This document shows positions 27,648 to 37,490 of a DNA stretch of 49,747 nucleotides, piece after piece. Within the stretch, counting starts at the first letter, position 1; every line of letters starts with the position of its first letter. The stretch comes from an uncultured Alphaproteobacteria bacterium (lineage in GTDB: Bacteria; Pseudomonadota; Alphaproteobacteria; HIMB59; GCA-002718135). A model generated the notes under the pieces. That model was not told where the DNA came from, made no database searches, and saw only the letters and a program-made list of their open reading frames with translations. A program made the position numbers and the translations under genes. Location of the stretch: the NCBI GenBank assembly GCA_902567135.1, contig CACFLO010000001.1:1-49747 (forward strand), written 5' to 3'.

Positions 27648-28842
27648 GTTTTTCGCAAGCTCTTTTGATTCTTCTGCAGGCATCTTTTAATATTTCATCG
27701 CTAGTTGCATAAGATAATCTAAAATAAGGTGATAAACCAAATGCTGCTCCATGCACTCCCGCAATGCCTTCACTTTCTAATAAATAAGTCATAAAATCTT
27801 CATCATTGGAAATTTTCTTACCTTCTGGAGTTTCTTTGCCAATTACACCTTCGCAAGAAGGATATACATAAAATGCTCCTTCAGGAGTCAAACATCTTAA
27901 TCCATCTATGTTATTTAATAAATTAACTACCAAATCTCTCCTCCTTACAAATGCTTCATTATGATCTTTTATAAATTCTTGAGGCCCATTTAATGCTTCT
28001 ACAGCAGCAGCCATTGAAATTGAAGATGTAGAAGTAGTGCTTTGGGATTGAATTTTATTCATAGCTGCAATAATTTCTTTTGGAGCTCCACAATAACCTA
28101 ATCTCCAGCCAGTCATACAATACGCTTTTGACACTCCATTTAAAGTCAGGCATCTGTTTTTTAATTTGGGTTCAACCGAAGCAATTGTTGTAAACTCTAA
28201 ATTGTCATAAATAACTTTTTCATAAATATCATCAGACATAATTAAAACTTGCGGATACTTTAATAAAACTTCTGCTAATTCTTTTAATTCTTGCTTAGAA
28301 TAAAGACTGCCTGTTGGATTGCTTGGACTATTTAGCATTAACCATTTTGTTTTATCAGTAATACTTTTTTCCAATTGATCTGCAGTTAACTTAAAACTTT
28401 GATTTTCAGGACATTGAAGGATAACTGGTTTTCCTTCTGCCAATAAAACTATATCAGGATAGCTAACCCAAAAAGGTGCAGGAATAATTACTTCATCATT
28501 TGGATTAATTGTAGCCATCATAGCATTGTAAATGATATGTTTCCCTCCAACTCCCACAATTATTTCATCTAAATCATAATTCAGATTATTATCTTTTAAA
28601 AATTTAGATTGAATAGCTTTTTGCAGTTCGGGAGTTCCTTTGCCAGGCACATATCTTGTTTTCCCAGCATCCATTGCATCAGAAGCTGCTTTTCTTATAT
28701 TATGAGGTGTATCAAAGTCAGGCTCACCAGCAGCTAATACTAAAACATCTTTACCTTCTGCCCTTAAAGCATTAGCCTTAACGTTAATACCTACAGTCAT
28801 AGAAGGTTTTATTCTCTTTAATCTATCAGCAATAAAAGTCAT
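27640..28842 (-). CDS. Class I aminotransferase, aspartate aminotransferase type
   Basis: A 400-residue PLP enzyme of the alphaproteobacterial AspC/AatA type (I-gamma). The PLP lysine is in NGVSKAYCMTGWRLGY; SNPTG (in NSPSNPTGSLY), the ISDDIYEK-like SDDIYEKVIY and C-terminal FRLSYATS arginine segment are present. It likely interconverts aspartate and oxaloacetate, perhaps also aromatic amino acids. It follows the TauE-type permease after a 4-base gap. Confidence 0.93.
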   Translation of the reverse strand: MTFIADRLKRIKPSMTVGINVKANALRAEGKDVLVLAAGEPDFDTPHNIRKAASDAMDAGKTRYVPGKGTPELQKAIQSKFLKDNNLNYDLDEIIVGVGGKHIIYNAMMATINPNDEVIIPAPFWVSYPDIVLLAEGKPVILQCPENQSFKLTADQLEKSITDKTKWLMLNSPSNPTGSLYSKQELKELAEVLLKYPQVLIMSDDIYEKVIYDNLEFTTIASVEPKLKNRCLTLNGVSKAYCMTGWRLGYCGAPKEIIAAMNKIQSQSTTSTSSISMAAAVEALNGPQEFIKDHNEAFVRRRDLVVNLLNNIDGLRCLTPEGAFYVYPSCEGVIGKETPEGKKISNDEDFMTYLLESEGIAGVHGAAFGLSPYFRLSYATSDEILKDACRRIKRACEKLK

Positions 28843-28846
28843 AAAT

Positions 28847-29656
28847 TCAAATTATATAATGCTCAATAATTAGACTTATACATGTAAACAATAGAAAAAT
28901 TGAAAATATTCTCCTTAAAGTGGTTTTGTTTATATTAACAGAAACTTTGGCTCCTAAATTTGCTGTAAATACACTTGTTGATGATACCAACAATACAATA
29001 GCTATATTTAAATAACCAAAAGACAAAGGGGGTAGAACATCAATATTAGAGCCAGAAATAATCAAAATTATTGCTCCAGGAAAAGCAATAAAAAATCCTA
29101 AAGTTGCTGATGTTCCAACAGCTTCATATATTTTTTTTGAAAACATAGTTAAAGTTGGTACACTAAAACTCCCTCCTCCTATGCCAATTAATACTGACAT
29201 AAAACCTATCAAGGAACTTATAATTAAATTAATAAATTTAGATTTTGGAATATCTGTAGATATTATTATTGGATCTCTTTGAAACGCCATATTTAAAGCA
29301 ATTAAAAAAGCAAGACAGATAAAAATATTTACTAAAACTTCCCCTGAAATAATGCTGGCACTATAAGAACCTATTATTGATCCTAAAACTATACCAGGAA
29401 CCCATGTTCTAAGAATTATAAAATTTACATTTTTAAGTTTTAAATGAGTCCGTATTGAAGAAATGGAAGTAAAGCATATCACTCCTAATGAAGAAGCAAT
29501 TGCAATATGCATTGCATAATCTGATGAGTAGTCCAAGTAAAGAAGAACGAAATAACTTATTGGAACAATTATAATACCTCCACCAACTCCCAATAAGCCG
29601 GCCATAAAACCAGATATAATTCCAGTGATTAAAAAAATTATTATTAAACTTATCAA
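28847..29656 (-). CDS. TauE/SafE family membrane permease
   Basis: A 269-residue protein with about eight hydrophobic helices and the duplicated glycine-rich motif, GLLGVGGGIIIVP near the N-terminus and GIGGGSFSVPTL in the second half, characteristic of TauE/SafE (DUF81). The family exports sulfite, sulfoacetate or related organosulfur anions; the substrate here is unknown. It is divergent from the saccharopine module with a 62-base gap. Confidence 0.92.
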   Translation of the reverse strand: MISLIIIFLITGIISGFMAGLLGVGGGIIIVPISYFVLLYLDYSSDYAMHIAIASSLGVICFTSISSIRTHLKLKNVNFIILRTWVPGIVLGSIIGSYSASIISGEVLVNIFICLAFLIALNMAFQRDPIIISTDIPKSKFINLIISSLIGFMSVLIGIGGGSFSVPTLTMFSKKIYEAVGTSATLGFFIAFPGAIILIISGSNIDVLPPLSFGYLNIAIVLLVSSTSVFTANLGAKVSVNINKTTLRRIFSIFLLFTCISLIIEHYII

Positions 29657-29718
29657 TTTTTACCCTTTGTTTATTTTTTATTGTAGTAATCCTTTTAAAA
29701 TAAAAGTAAATTAATTCT

Positions 29719-30843
29719 ATGCAACATATTCATTGGTTAGGTACTGGTTTATCATCAATTCCTGGGATTAGAAGATTAGCTAAAAAATATGATAATTTAA
29801 CCATTTGGAACAGAACTTTAGAAAAAGCAGAGCAAAGCATTAATCATGTTAACAAAGATAAAGTTATAGCAAAAAAATTCGACATGCAGGTACTAAGTAA
29901 CTCACTAGGAGTTGGAGATATAGTTGTGTCACAATTACCTGCAGATCATCATTTATCGATTGCAAGATTATGTTTAGAAAAAAAATGCCATTTTGCTACA
30001 AGCAGTTATATTTCTCCTGATATGAAAACTCTAGATAATGATGTAAAAAAAAGTGATTTAGTTTTTGTAAATGAAGTTGGACTAGATCCAGGAATAGATC
30101 ATTTTTTTTCACATCTACTCGTTAAAAAATTAAAAGATAAAAATCTAAGTAATTTAGATGTTACATACCATTCATATTGTGGTGGCTTTCCAGCAATACC
30201 TAATGATTTTAAATATAAATTTAGCTGGTCTCCAGTTGGGGTTATTAAAGCACTAAATAATGATGCAAAATTTGTAAAAAATTTTGAGACTATAACAAAG
30301 ACACCTTATAAAAATGTTGGGAAATATACTGTTAATAATGAAATTTATGAGGCTTATCCTAATAGAGACTCAACACCATATATTACTGAATATAAATTTG
30401 ATCCACAATGGAAAACTCAGGAATTTGTTAGAGGTACATTAAGACTGAATGGTTGGGAAAATGCATGGGCTGAAATTTTCAAAATGCTTGATAATAAATC
30501 ACCTGAACTTGACAAAGAAATAGATAATCTTGGTTCAGAGTTATGGAAAAAACATCCTTATCTTGCAGAGGAACAAGACCGTGTAGTCTTATTTGTAAAA
30601 TTATTAGCCAATAAAGATGATAAGGAAGTTTTTAATGGTTTTTATTTTTTAGATGAAAAAGGATCTGGTGAAAATACTGCTATGGGTAAATTAGTTTCTA
30701 TTACTCTGTCTTGTGCTATTGATCTAATTATACAAAACAAAATGCCTTATGGTGTTCAAGCAGCACCTCATGATGAAAATTTAATAAATTATTTTTTTAA
30801 AACTTTTGAAGACTATAAAATAGTTATAAAAAATAATTTATGA
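29719..30843 (+). CDS. Saccharopine dehydrogenase (glutamate-forming type)
   Basis: A 374-residue NAD(P)-dependent enzyme with a Rossmann start (IHWLGTGLSSIPGIRRL), the family signature VNEVGLDPGIDHFFSH and the substrate segment YCGGFPAIPNDFKYKFSWSPVGV. These match the SDH domain of the animal/plant bifunctional LKR/SDH protein and fungal Lys9. In the catabolic direction it splits saccharopine to aminoadipate semialdehyde and glutamate. It overlaps the next gene, a lysine-ketoglutarate reductase homolog, by 4 bases, so both steps are co-translated. Confidence 0.9.
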   Translation: MQHIHWLGTGLSSIPGIRRLAKKYDNLTIWNRTLEKAEQSINHVNKDKVIAKKFDMQVLSNSLGVGDIVVSQLPADHHLSIARLCLEKKCHFATSSYISPDMKTLDNDVKKSDLVFVNEVGLDPGIDHFFSHLLVKKLKDKNLSNLDVTYHSYCGGFPAIPNDFKYKFSWSPVGVIKALNNDAKFVKNFETITKTPYKNVGKYTVNNEIYEAYPNRDSTPYITEYKFDPQWKTQEFVRGTLRLNGWENAWAEIFKMLDNKSPELDKEIDNLGSELWKKHPYLAEEQDRVVLFVKLLANKDDKEVFNGFYFLDEKGSGENTAMGKLVSITLSCAIDLIIQNKMPYGVQAAPHDENLINYFFKTFEDYKIVIKNNL

Positions 30844-32078
30844 CAGGTATAATAAAGTCAATAGGCATAATCAAAGAAAGTAGGCCAGATGAAAGTCGCG
30901 CTCCTATTGCTCCAAGCCAAATATCACAAATAATAGAACAATATCCTGGTATCAATATTTTTGTTCAACCATGCGATAAGCGAACTTTTAAAAATGAGGA
31001 ATATGAAAAATATGGTGCAAAAATTTTAGATAATTTAAATAATTGTGACTTATTATTTGGTGTAAAGGAGGTAGATGTAAACCTACTTATTCCAAATAAG
31101 ACTTATGTTTTTTTTTCTCACACATATAAATTAAATAAAGAAACATTATCCAATGCTCAAGGCACGCCAGGAATGGATAAAAAAGAACTTTTACGATCTA
31201 TTTTATCTAAAAATATTAAACTTATTGATTATGAAAATATTAGAGCTTCAAATGGCACAAGATATCTTGGTTTTGGAAGATTTGCAGGAATTGTTGGATG
31301 TTATAACACCTTGAACTTATTCTTACTACAAAATGATTTTCAACCTTTAGCGCGAGCTCATAAAATCAATGATTATGAAAGAATTATTAAAAATTTATCA
31401 GAAGTACGTTTTCCAAATTTTAAACTTTTAATTACTGGTGATGGAAGAGTTAATAGAGGTGTGCAGGAAGTATTAGAATTTACTAATATAAAAAAAATAT
31501 CTCCAAAAGAATTTGTAGAAAATAACTATCAAAATCCAGTTTATTGTAATTTAGATACAAAAGATTATGTAATTCACAAAACAAAAAAACAATTTGAGTT
31601 AAAACATTTTATTGAATTTCCAAAAGAGTATGAAGCTACAACTTTTGAATATCTAAAAGAGGCTGACCTCTATATAAGTGCTCATTACTGGGATCCTAGT
31701 TCACCAAAAATTTTTACAAAAGAACAAATAAAACAATTTTCAAAACTTAAAATCATAGGTGATGTAACATGTGACGTTGATGGATCTATCCCTACGACAA
31801 TTAAATCAACAACAATAGAAGAGCCGAATTTTTATTTAAATACAGAAACATTTTTAGAAACAAATAAGTCTAAAAATAACCTTGCCATTATGGCAGTTGA
31901 TAACCTTCCTTCTGAATTGCCAAAGGATTCTAGTACTGAATTTGGAAATGGAATAGTAAACGAGGTGATACCATTTATTTTAGGAAAAGATGATGGAAGA
32001 ATTTTAAATTCAACAATTACTGACAAAGGTAGTTTTTTAGAAAAATATAACTATTTAGAAGATTTTATTAACTCTTAA
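30840..32078 (+). CDS. Lysine-2-oxoglutarate reductase / saccharopine dehydrogenase (lysine-forming) homolog
   Basis: A 412-residue protein of the AlaDH/PNT-like fold. The N-terminal KESRPDESRAPIAP, the central FSHTYK and LIDYENIRASNGTRYLGFGRFAGIVG, and the C-terminal AVDNLPSELPKDSSTEFG match the LKR domain of LKR/SDH. It condenses lysine with 2-oxoglutarate to saccharopine (or the reverse). Start overlaps the preceding SDH gene (ATGA-type), and uvrB starts immediately after its stop. Catabolic direction is inferred because no aminoadipate-route biosynthetic genes are nearby. Confidence 0.9.
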   Translation: MTGIIKSIGIIKESRPDESRAPIAPSQISQIIEQYPGINIFVQPCDKRTFKNEEYEKYGAKILDNLNNCDLLFGVKEVDVNLLIPNKTYVFFSHTYKLNKETLSNAQGTPGMDKKELLRSILSKNIKLIDYENIRASNGTRYLGFGRFAGIVGCYNTLNLFLLQNDFQPLARAHKINDYERIIKNLSEVRFPNFKLLITGDGRVNRGVQEVLEFTNIKKISPKEFVENNYQNPVYCNLDTKDYVIHKTKKQFELKHFIEFPKEYEATTFEYLKEADLYISAHYWDPSSPKIFTKEQIKQFSKLKIIGDVTCDVDGSIPTTIKSTTIEEPNFYLNTETFLETNKSKNNLAIMAVDNLPSELPKDSSTEFGNGIVNEVIPFILGKDDGRILNSTITDKGSFLEKYNYLEDFINS

Positions 32079-34130
32079 ATGAACCTTTCAAATACTAATT
32101 TACCTCTTATTCAATCTCAAGAAAAATTTAAGATAATAAGTGATTTTTCACCAAGTGGAGATCAACCAGCAGCAATCAAAACATTAGTTCAAAATCTAAA
32201 AGAAAATGAAAATGAGCAAGTTCTGCTTGGTGTAACTGGTTCTGGCAAAACATTTACAATGGCAAAGGTAATCGAGCAAATGCAACGACCCACTCTTATT
32301 ATGGCTCCAAATAAAACTTTAGCGGCTCAACTTTACGGAGAAATGAAAAGCCTATTTCCAGATAATGCAGTAGAATATTTTGTAAGTTACTATGATTATT
32401 ATACCCCAGAAGCATACGTACCAAAGAGTGATACCTTTATTGAAAAAGAGTCATCCATTAATGAGCAGATAGATAGACTTCGTCACTCAGCAACAAGATC
32501 ACTCGTTGAGAGAAGAGATACAATTATTGTAGCATCTGTATCATGTATTTACGGAATTGGATCTGTGGAAGCGTATTCTTCTATGTCGTTTACATTAGAA
32601 AAAAATCAATCTCTTAATAGAGATATTATTATTAGAAAACTAGTTGAGCTTCTTTACAAACGTAGAGATATGGATTTTAGACGAGGGAGTTTTCGTGCTA
32701 AAGGAGATATTTTAGAAATCTTTCCATCACACCATGAAGACAGATCATGGAGAATCTCATTCTTTGGAGATGATATAGAAAAAATATCTGAGATCGATCC
32801 TCTTACTGGTGAAAATTTAGGCAATCTTGATCAAATACGTATTTTTGCTAATTCCCACTATGTTACTCCAAAACCTACTATTAAAAAAGCATTAGTTCAA
32901 ATTAAAGAGGATCTAAAAAAACAACTTGTTGTATTTGAAAATGAAAAAAAACTACTGGAACGACAGCGATTAGATGAACGAACAACTTTTGATTTAGAAA
33001 TGATAGAGACAACTGGTAGCTGTAGCGGTATTGAAAATTATTCAAGGTATCTTTCAGGTCGACAACCTGGGGAACCACCACCAACGCTATATGAATATAT
33101 CCCTGAAGATTCTCTTTTATTTATTGATGAGAGTCACATTACTTGTAGTCAAATATCAGGCATGTACAAAGGAGACTTTTCAAGAAAATCCACTTTATCT
33201 GAATATGGTTTTAGACTGCCAAGTTGTATTGATAATAGACCATTAAAAAGAGAAGAATGGGATGCTATGAGACCTCAAACAATATTTGTAAGTGCAACTC
33301 CTGGTGATTATGAATTAGAAAAAACTGGTGGAGTTTTTGTTGAACAAGTAATTCGACCCACAGGTTTGATTGACCCTCCAATTGAAATAAGATCGACAAA
33401 ACATCAAATAGACAATTTAATTGACGAATGTAAATTGACAATATCCAAAGGATATAGAGTTATCATAACCACATTAACAAAAAAAATGTCAGAAGATTTA
33501 ACTGAATACATGCATGAAGAAGGTTTAAAAGTACGTTATCTGCACTCAGATATTGATACGCTTGAACGTGTAGCTATTATAAGAGATCTAAGACTAGGAG
33601 TTTTTGATATTTTAATTGGTATTAATCTTTTAAGAGAAGGCTTAGATATTCCTGAATGTGCTCTCATGGCAATATTAGATGCAGATAAAGAAGGCTATCT
33701 TCGATCTAAAACAAGTTTAATTCAAACAATTGGAAGGGCTGCAAGAAATGTAGATAGTAAAGTAATCATGTACGCAGATACAACTACAAAAAGTATGAAA
33801 GAAGCAATTAATGAAACAGAAAGAAGAAGAGCAAAACAATTGATATACAATAAAGAGCATAAAATCACTCCAATTAGTATAAAGAAAAATATTGAAGAGA
33901 TTTTAGAAAATACTGCTGAACAAGATCATGTTACTGTAGAAATTGAAAATGCTAAAGAATTAGTTGGCAAAGATTTAAACAAACATATTAAACATTTGGA
34001 AGAAAAAATGAATATGTTGGCATCAAAATTAGAATTTGAAGATGCGGCAAGAATAAGAGATGAAATTAATAGACTTAAAGCGAAAGAAGTTGGCTTATCA
34101 GATAAAATTTTAAAATTTAAAAAAAAATAA
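32079..34130 (+). CDS. uvrB: Excinuclease ABC subunit B
   Basis: A 683-residue nucleotide-excision-repair helicase. Walker A VTGSGKTFTMAK follows the QPAAIKTLV Q-motif region; the DNA-clamping hairpin YYDYYTPEAYVP, DESH, the helicase motif QTIGRAARN and the C-terminal UVR domain (LEEKMNMLASKLEFEDAARIRDEI) are all present. Its ATG directly follows the stop of the saccharopine gene with no spacing. Translational coupling to metabolic genes appears to be a product of genome compaction. Confidence 0.98.
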   Translation: MNLSNTNLPLIQSQEKFKIISDFSPSGDQPAAIKTLVQNLKENENEQVLLGVTGSGKTFTMAKVIEQMQRPTLIMAPNKTLAAQLYGEMKSLFPDNAVEYFVSYYDYYTPEAYVPKSDTFIEKESSINEQIDRLRHSATRSLVERRDTIIVASVSCIYGIGSVEAYSSMSFTLEKNQSLNRDIIIRKLVELLYKRRDMDFRRGSFRAKGDILEIFPSHHEDRSWRISFFGDDIEKISEIDPLTGENLGNLDQIRIFANSHYVTPKPTIKKALVQIKEDLKKQLVVFENEKKLLERQRLDERTTFDLEMIETTGSCSGIENYSRYLSGRQPGEPPPTLYEYIPEDSLLFIDESHITCSQISGMYKGDFSRKSTLSEYGFRLPSCIDNRPLKREEWDAMRPQTIFVSATPGDYELEKTGGVFVEQVIRPTGLIDPPIEIRSTKHQIDNLIDECKLTISKGYRVIITTLTKKMSEDLTEYMHEEGLKVRYLHSDIDTLERVAIIRDLRLGVFDILIGINLLREGLDIPECALMAILDADKEGYLRSKTSLIQTIGRAARNVDSKVIMYADTTTKSMKEAINETERRRAKQLIYNKEHKITPISIKKNIEEILENTAEQDHVTVEIENAKELVGKDLNKHIKHLEEKMNMLASKLEFEDAARIRDEINRLKAKEVGLSDKILKFKKK

Positions 34131-35143
34131 TGGAAATTTTATTTGAAATTAAGAAAACAACAGGAATTATTACCTTAAATAGACCAAGCGCATTAAATGC
34201 TCTCAATCTATCTATGGCTGAACAGTTTGCTAATAAATTGCAAGAATGGCAAGAAAGCCAAAACATAGAAAGAATATTGCTTCAGGGTGAAGGTAAGCAT
34301 TTCTGTGCAGGAGGTGATGTTAAAAGTGTTCATTTGTCAGGTCCATCTTCTCAACTAAAACGTGAATTTTTTGCAAAAGAATATTCTCTAAATTTACAAA
34401 TTAAAAATTTCACTAAACCTTATTTATCAATATGGAAAGGTGTTGTGATGGGTGGGGGTGTTGGATTATCAATTTATGGAGACTATAGAATTGTAACTGA
34501 CAGCACCAAATTTGCAATGCCTGAAACATCCATAGGCTTCTTTCCAGACGTTGGTAGTAGTTTTTTTCTTTCAAAATTGAAAAATAACATTGGAAAATAT
34601 CTGGGTCTAACGGGAGAAATAATTAACAACAGAGATTTGTTAAACTTTGAATTGGCAACACATTATTGCCCCGAAGAAAAATTGAATGAGCTAATCAACA
34701 AATATATTGTTAATGGAGAAATTAAAAATTATGAAACAACTGCTATTTCTTCTTTTTCACAAGATAGACTTAATTTTTATAATAAAAATTTATCCGGATC
34801 CATATTTGATATCTTAAATAATAAAGAGATATTAAATAACCCAGACTATTTACTAAATAAAATTGAAAAAAAATGCCCAATGAGTCTAGCCGTGACAGCA
34901 CTACTTCTTAATGACTCAAAATCAAATACATTAGAAGAGTGTTTAAAAAATGAATATAGATTAAGTCAAAAAATGACTAACCGAATTGATTTTAGTGAAG
35001 GAATTGAGGCTGTATTAATTGAAAAACATCATAATCCAAAATGGAGTCCAACATCAATAAAAGAAATAGATAATAATGAAGTAAAAAATCTATTAGATAA
35101 GCCTATTGATAACGAATTAAAATTAGAAATTAACAATATATAA
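34130..35143 (+). CDS. Crotonase-superfamily protein, 3-hydroxyisobutyryl-CoA hydrolase-like
   Basis: A 337-residue protein with LNRPSALNALN, the oxyanion-hole segment EGKHFCAGGDVK, WKGVVMGGGVGLS and MPETSIGFFPDVGSSFFLSKL, which is characteristic of the HIBYL-CoA hydrolase (ECH_2) subgroup rather than simple enoyl-CoA hydratase. It would act in valine breakdown. The start shares a base with the uvrB stop. The operon context with lysine catabolism suggests amino-acid degradation, but substrate is not proven. Confidence 0.87.
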   Translation: MEILFEIKKTTGIITLNRPSALNALNLSMAEQFANKLQEWQESQNIERILLQGEGKHFCAGGDVKSVHLSGPSSQLKREFFAKEYSLNLQIKNFTKPYLSIWKGVVMGGGVGLSIYGDYRIVTDSTKFAMPETSIGFFPDVGSSFFLSKLKNNIGKYLGLTGEIINNRDLLNFELATHYCPEEKLNELINKYIVNGEIKNYETTAISSFSQDRLNFYNKNLSGSIFDILNNKEILNNPDYLLNKIEKKCPMSLAVTALLLNDSKSNTLEECLKNEYRLSQKMTNRIDFSEGIEAVLIEKHHNPKWSPTSIKEIDNNEVKNLLDKPIDNELKLEINNI

Positions 35144-35162
35144 CATCTTTGTAAAAACTTAC

Positions 35163-36014
35163 ATGGTAAAAAAAATTTTAGGTATATTCATTCTTCTAAT
35201 TATCATTATTTTTTTTTCCATATATGTTGTTGTCGACAAAATTTTTATAAAAAAGACTATTACAAATATTGAGAAAAAACTTAATTTAAATATTTATTTA
35301 CATGAAGATTATTCATTTAATATTTTTCCAAAACTATCTCTCTTAACAAAATTTGACTTAGATAAAGAAAATTTAAACCTATTTATAGAAAATGCAGAAT
35401 TTGAGATTTATAAAAATTATAATCACAAACCCGCGGCATACTTTTTAAATGCTGAAAGTGTAAGAATTGAAAAATTAATAATCCACGATTTAGAAGCTGA
35501 TGGCAATATATATAAATATTCTAATGATAGTCTCAATTCACATCTTGAAATATATCCAAAAGGTTACATTAAATATCAATTAAATACTGATGAAAAGAAT
35601 TCTCTTAAATTTGTAAAATTAATTCTAAGTAGAATAAATTTACCAGAGTCTTATAAAAAATTATCAAATTTCATTATAAGCATACTTGAAGAAGATATGT
35701 CTTTTGTTAGTAAGTTTACATTAGATAGAGAATTGTTAACAATTAATTATTTTGATTCAACAAAAAACGAATTAAATTTTAAATTAAACGGTACATATAA
35801 TTTAAAATCTAATATTGTAGATATAATTGTAAAGCTTGATAGTAATAAAGAAAATTTTATGGAGTTTAAAATTACTGATAATGTAAAAAATCCATATATT
35901 CAAATTTTATCAAATGATAATTCTATAAATTATAATTTCTTTTTCAATGATATTGAAAAAATTTTTGAAGGTGAAGTAGATAATATTTTGAAAAATTTAA
36001 TGGGTAATGATTAG
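35163..36014 (+). CDS. Unrecognised membrane-anchored protein, weakly AsmA-like
   Basis: A 283-residue protein with one N-terminal membrane helix (ILGIFILLIIIIFFSIYVVV) and a predominantly beta-type extracytoplasmic part rich in Lys, Asn, Asp and Ile. The region after the anchor, with NIYLHEDYSFNIFPKLSL, resembles the start of AsmA-type proteins (small anchor followed by an I-F-P-x-L-x-L segment), though it is shorter than most AsmA. I cannot assign a function. It overlaps the AEC transporter start by 8 bases and follows the crotonase gene after 19 bases. Confidence 0.75.
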   Translation: MVKKILGIFILLIIIIFFSIYVVVDKIFIKKTITNIEKKLNLNIYLHEDYSFNIFPKLSLLTKFDLDKENLNLFIENAEFEIYKNYNHKPAAYFLNAESVRIEKLIIHDLEADGNIYKYSNDSLNSHLEIYPKGYIKYQLNTDEKNSLKFVKLILSRINLPESYKKLSNFIISILEEDMSFVSKFTLDRELLTINYFDSTKNELNFKLNGTYNLKSNIVDIIVKLDSNKENFMEFKITDNVKNPYIQILSNDNSINYNFFFNDIEKIFEGEVDNILKNLMGND

Positions 36015-36942
36015 TTTATTTTATGTAATCTTATCTGTATTTAGCTATGTTATACTGGGATTTACAATAAAAAAATATTTTAATGTATCTTATAAAATTA
36101 TTGGCAAGTTTGATTACTTAAGTTTTAATATATTACTTCCTATTGCTCTTATTACTTATTTTTGGCAAATTAATTTTCATAGTTTTAATACATTAAATTT
36201 ACTTTTTGTTTTTTTTGGAGCTGGAATTGTTATTTTTTTTATTGGTTATCAAATTGCTTATAATAAATTTAAATTTACTGTTGATGATAGTGCGCTGATC
36301 GGACTTGCTTCATGTTTTGGAAATTCTGTAGCGCTTGGGATTCCCTTGATGCATACACTTTTTGGCAAATTAAATGTTATGCCTTACATGATATTAGTGC
36401 TTTTTCATGGCTTAATACATTTTACATACACGACATTAATAATTGAGAGTTACAGAAATAGATCCTTGAAAATTCATAGGCAAATTTTAAGAACATTTAT
36501 TGGTTTATTTAGAAATGTAGTTCTTGTTGGTATATTTCTTGGAATTTCACTAAATTATTTTAACATTCCTCAACCAACTAATTTATTTTTTATACTTAAT
36601 GTAATTTCAGAAATTGCTTTGCCATGTGTACTTTTATCTCTTGGATTTGCTCTAGCGTCATTTAATTTAGTTCTTTCATTTAAAAGATCAATAATCTTAA
36701 CTTTTTTGAAAAATATACTCCACCCACTAATTGCATTCACTATGTCTAAATTTTTTTTGAATTTAGATGAATTATTAGTGATGACTGTAACTTTAGCGGC
36801 AGCTTTACCAAGTGGATCACAAACCTATTATTTTGCATTCAGATATAATTCTCAAAAAGAACTTATTTCATCAAATATAGTGTTAAGCACTTTTGTAAGT
36901 TTTTTTACTTTATCAATTTTGATAATTCTATTTGATTTTTAA
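36007..36942 (+). CDS. AEC (auxin efflux carrier) family transporter
   Basis: A 311-residue membrane protein with about ten helices in two five-helix halves. The N-terminal GFTIKKYFNVS...KFDYLSFNILLPIAL and mid-protein CFGNSVALGIPLM follow the family pattern; the crossover motif GNSVALGIP is clear. AEC proteins export malate, amino acids or other organic anions; substrate unknown. Its stop shares a TTAA with the convergent TPR-protein gene. Confidence 0.9.
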   Translation: MISLFYVILSVFSYVILGFTIKKYFNVSYKIIGKFDYLSFNILLPIALITYFWQINFHSFNTLNLLFVFFGAGIVIFFIGYQIAYNKFKFTVDDSALIGLASCFGNSVALGIPLMHTLFGKLNVMPYMILVLFHGLIHFTYTTLIIESYRNRSLKIHRQILRTFIGLFRNVVLVGIFLGISLNYFNIPQPTNLFFILNVISEIALPCVLLSLGFALASFNLVLSFKRSIILTFLKNILHPLIAFTMSKFFLNLDELLVMTVTLAAALPSGSQTYYFAFRYNSQKELISSNIVLSTFVSFFTLSILIILFDF

Positions 36943-37490
36943 GTAGATTGAGTTGTAAGTGACAAAATTCTATCTTTTTTCATTTTGGTTGAATTACTGT
37001 TCGGAAAAATTTCCAACATTTTATCGTAAATATCAATAGCTTTTTCATGCTGATTAAGATGTATAAATATTAAACCCATTCCGTCTAATGCTCCAAAATG
37101 CCTTGGTTCAAGCTCTAATGTTTTACTAATATCTCTCATTGAAAGATCGAAATTTCCCATCATAAAATGAGCTGTTGCTCTTTTATTCCAAGCTTCTGCA
37201 AAATTAGGTATTTCAATTATTACCTTATCAAAATAATCAATTGCCCTAGAATGAAAACCTAGATTCATCATTTGAACGCCAGTCTCAAAAGCTCTTGTCA
37301 TTCTTGGATCATCTATTTCATGCCAAATTTTCCATATTTGTTGTGTAAGTTTTTCTATTTCCAACTGATCCTCTGTAACAATCAGTTTGTCAAATAAACG
37401 ATTCAATCTTTTATCGTTTTGATCTGCAAATGATTGAGAAGATAAAAAAATAAAAAACAAAAATAAGATTATTTGTCTAAACATAATCAT
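36939..37490 (-). CDS. Secreted or membrane-anchored TPR-repeat protein
   Basis: About 183 residues. After the start at 37490 (or ATG 37484) comes a signal peptide (MFRQIILFLFFIFLSSQSFA), then a helical region and at least three tetratricopeptide repeats, including AIDYFDKVIIEIPNFAEAWN and the following FDLSMRDISKTLELEPRHFG. The frame is open up to 37532, but the extra 14 residues would put charged sequence before the signal peptide. It starts inside the last codons of the TIGR03643 gene. Probably a periplasmic protein-interaction module. Confidence 0.85.
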   Translation of the reverse strand: MIMFRQIILFLFFIFLSSQSFADQNDKRLNRLFDKLIVTEDQLEIEKLTQQIWKIWHEIDDPRMTRAFETGVQMMNLGFHSRAIDYFDKVIIEIPNFAEAWNKRATAHFMMGNFDLSMRDISKTLELEPRHFGALDGMGLIFIHLNQHEKAIDIYDKMLEIFPNSNSTKMKKDRILSLTTQST

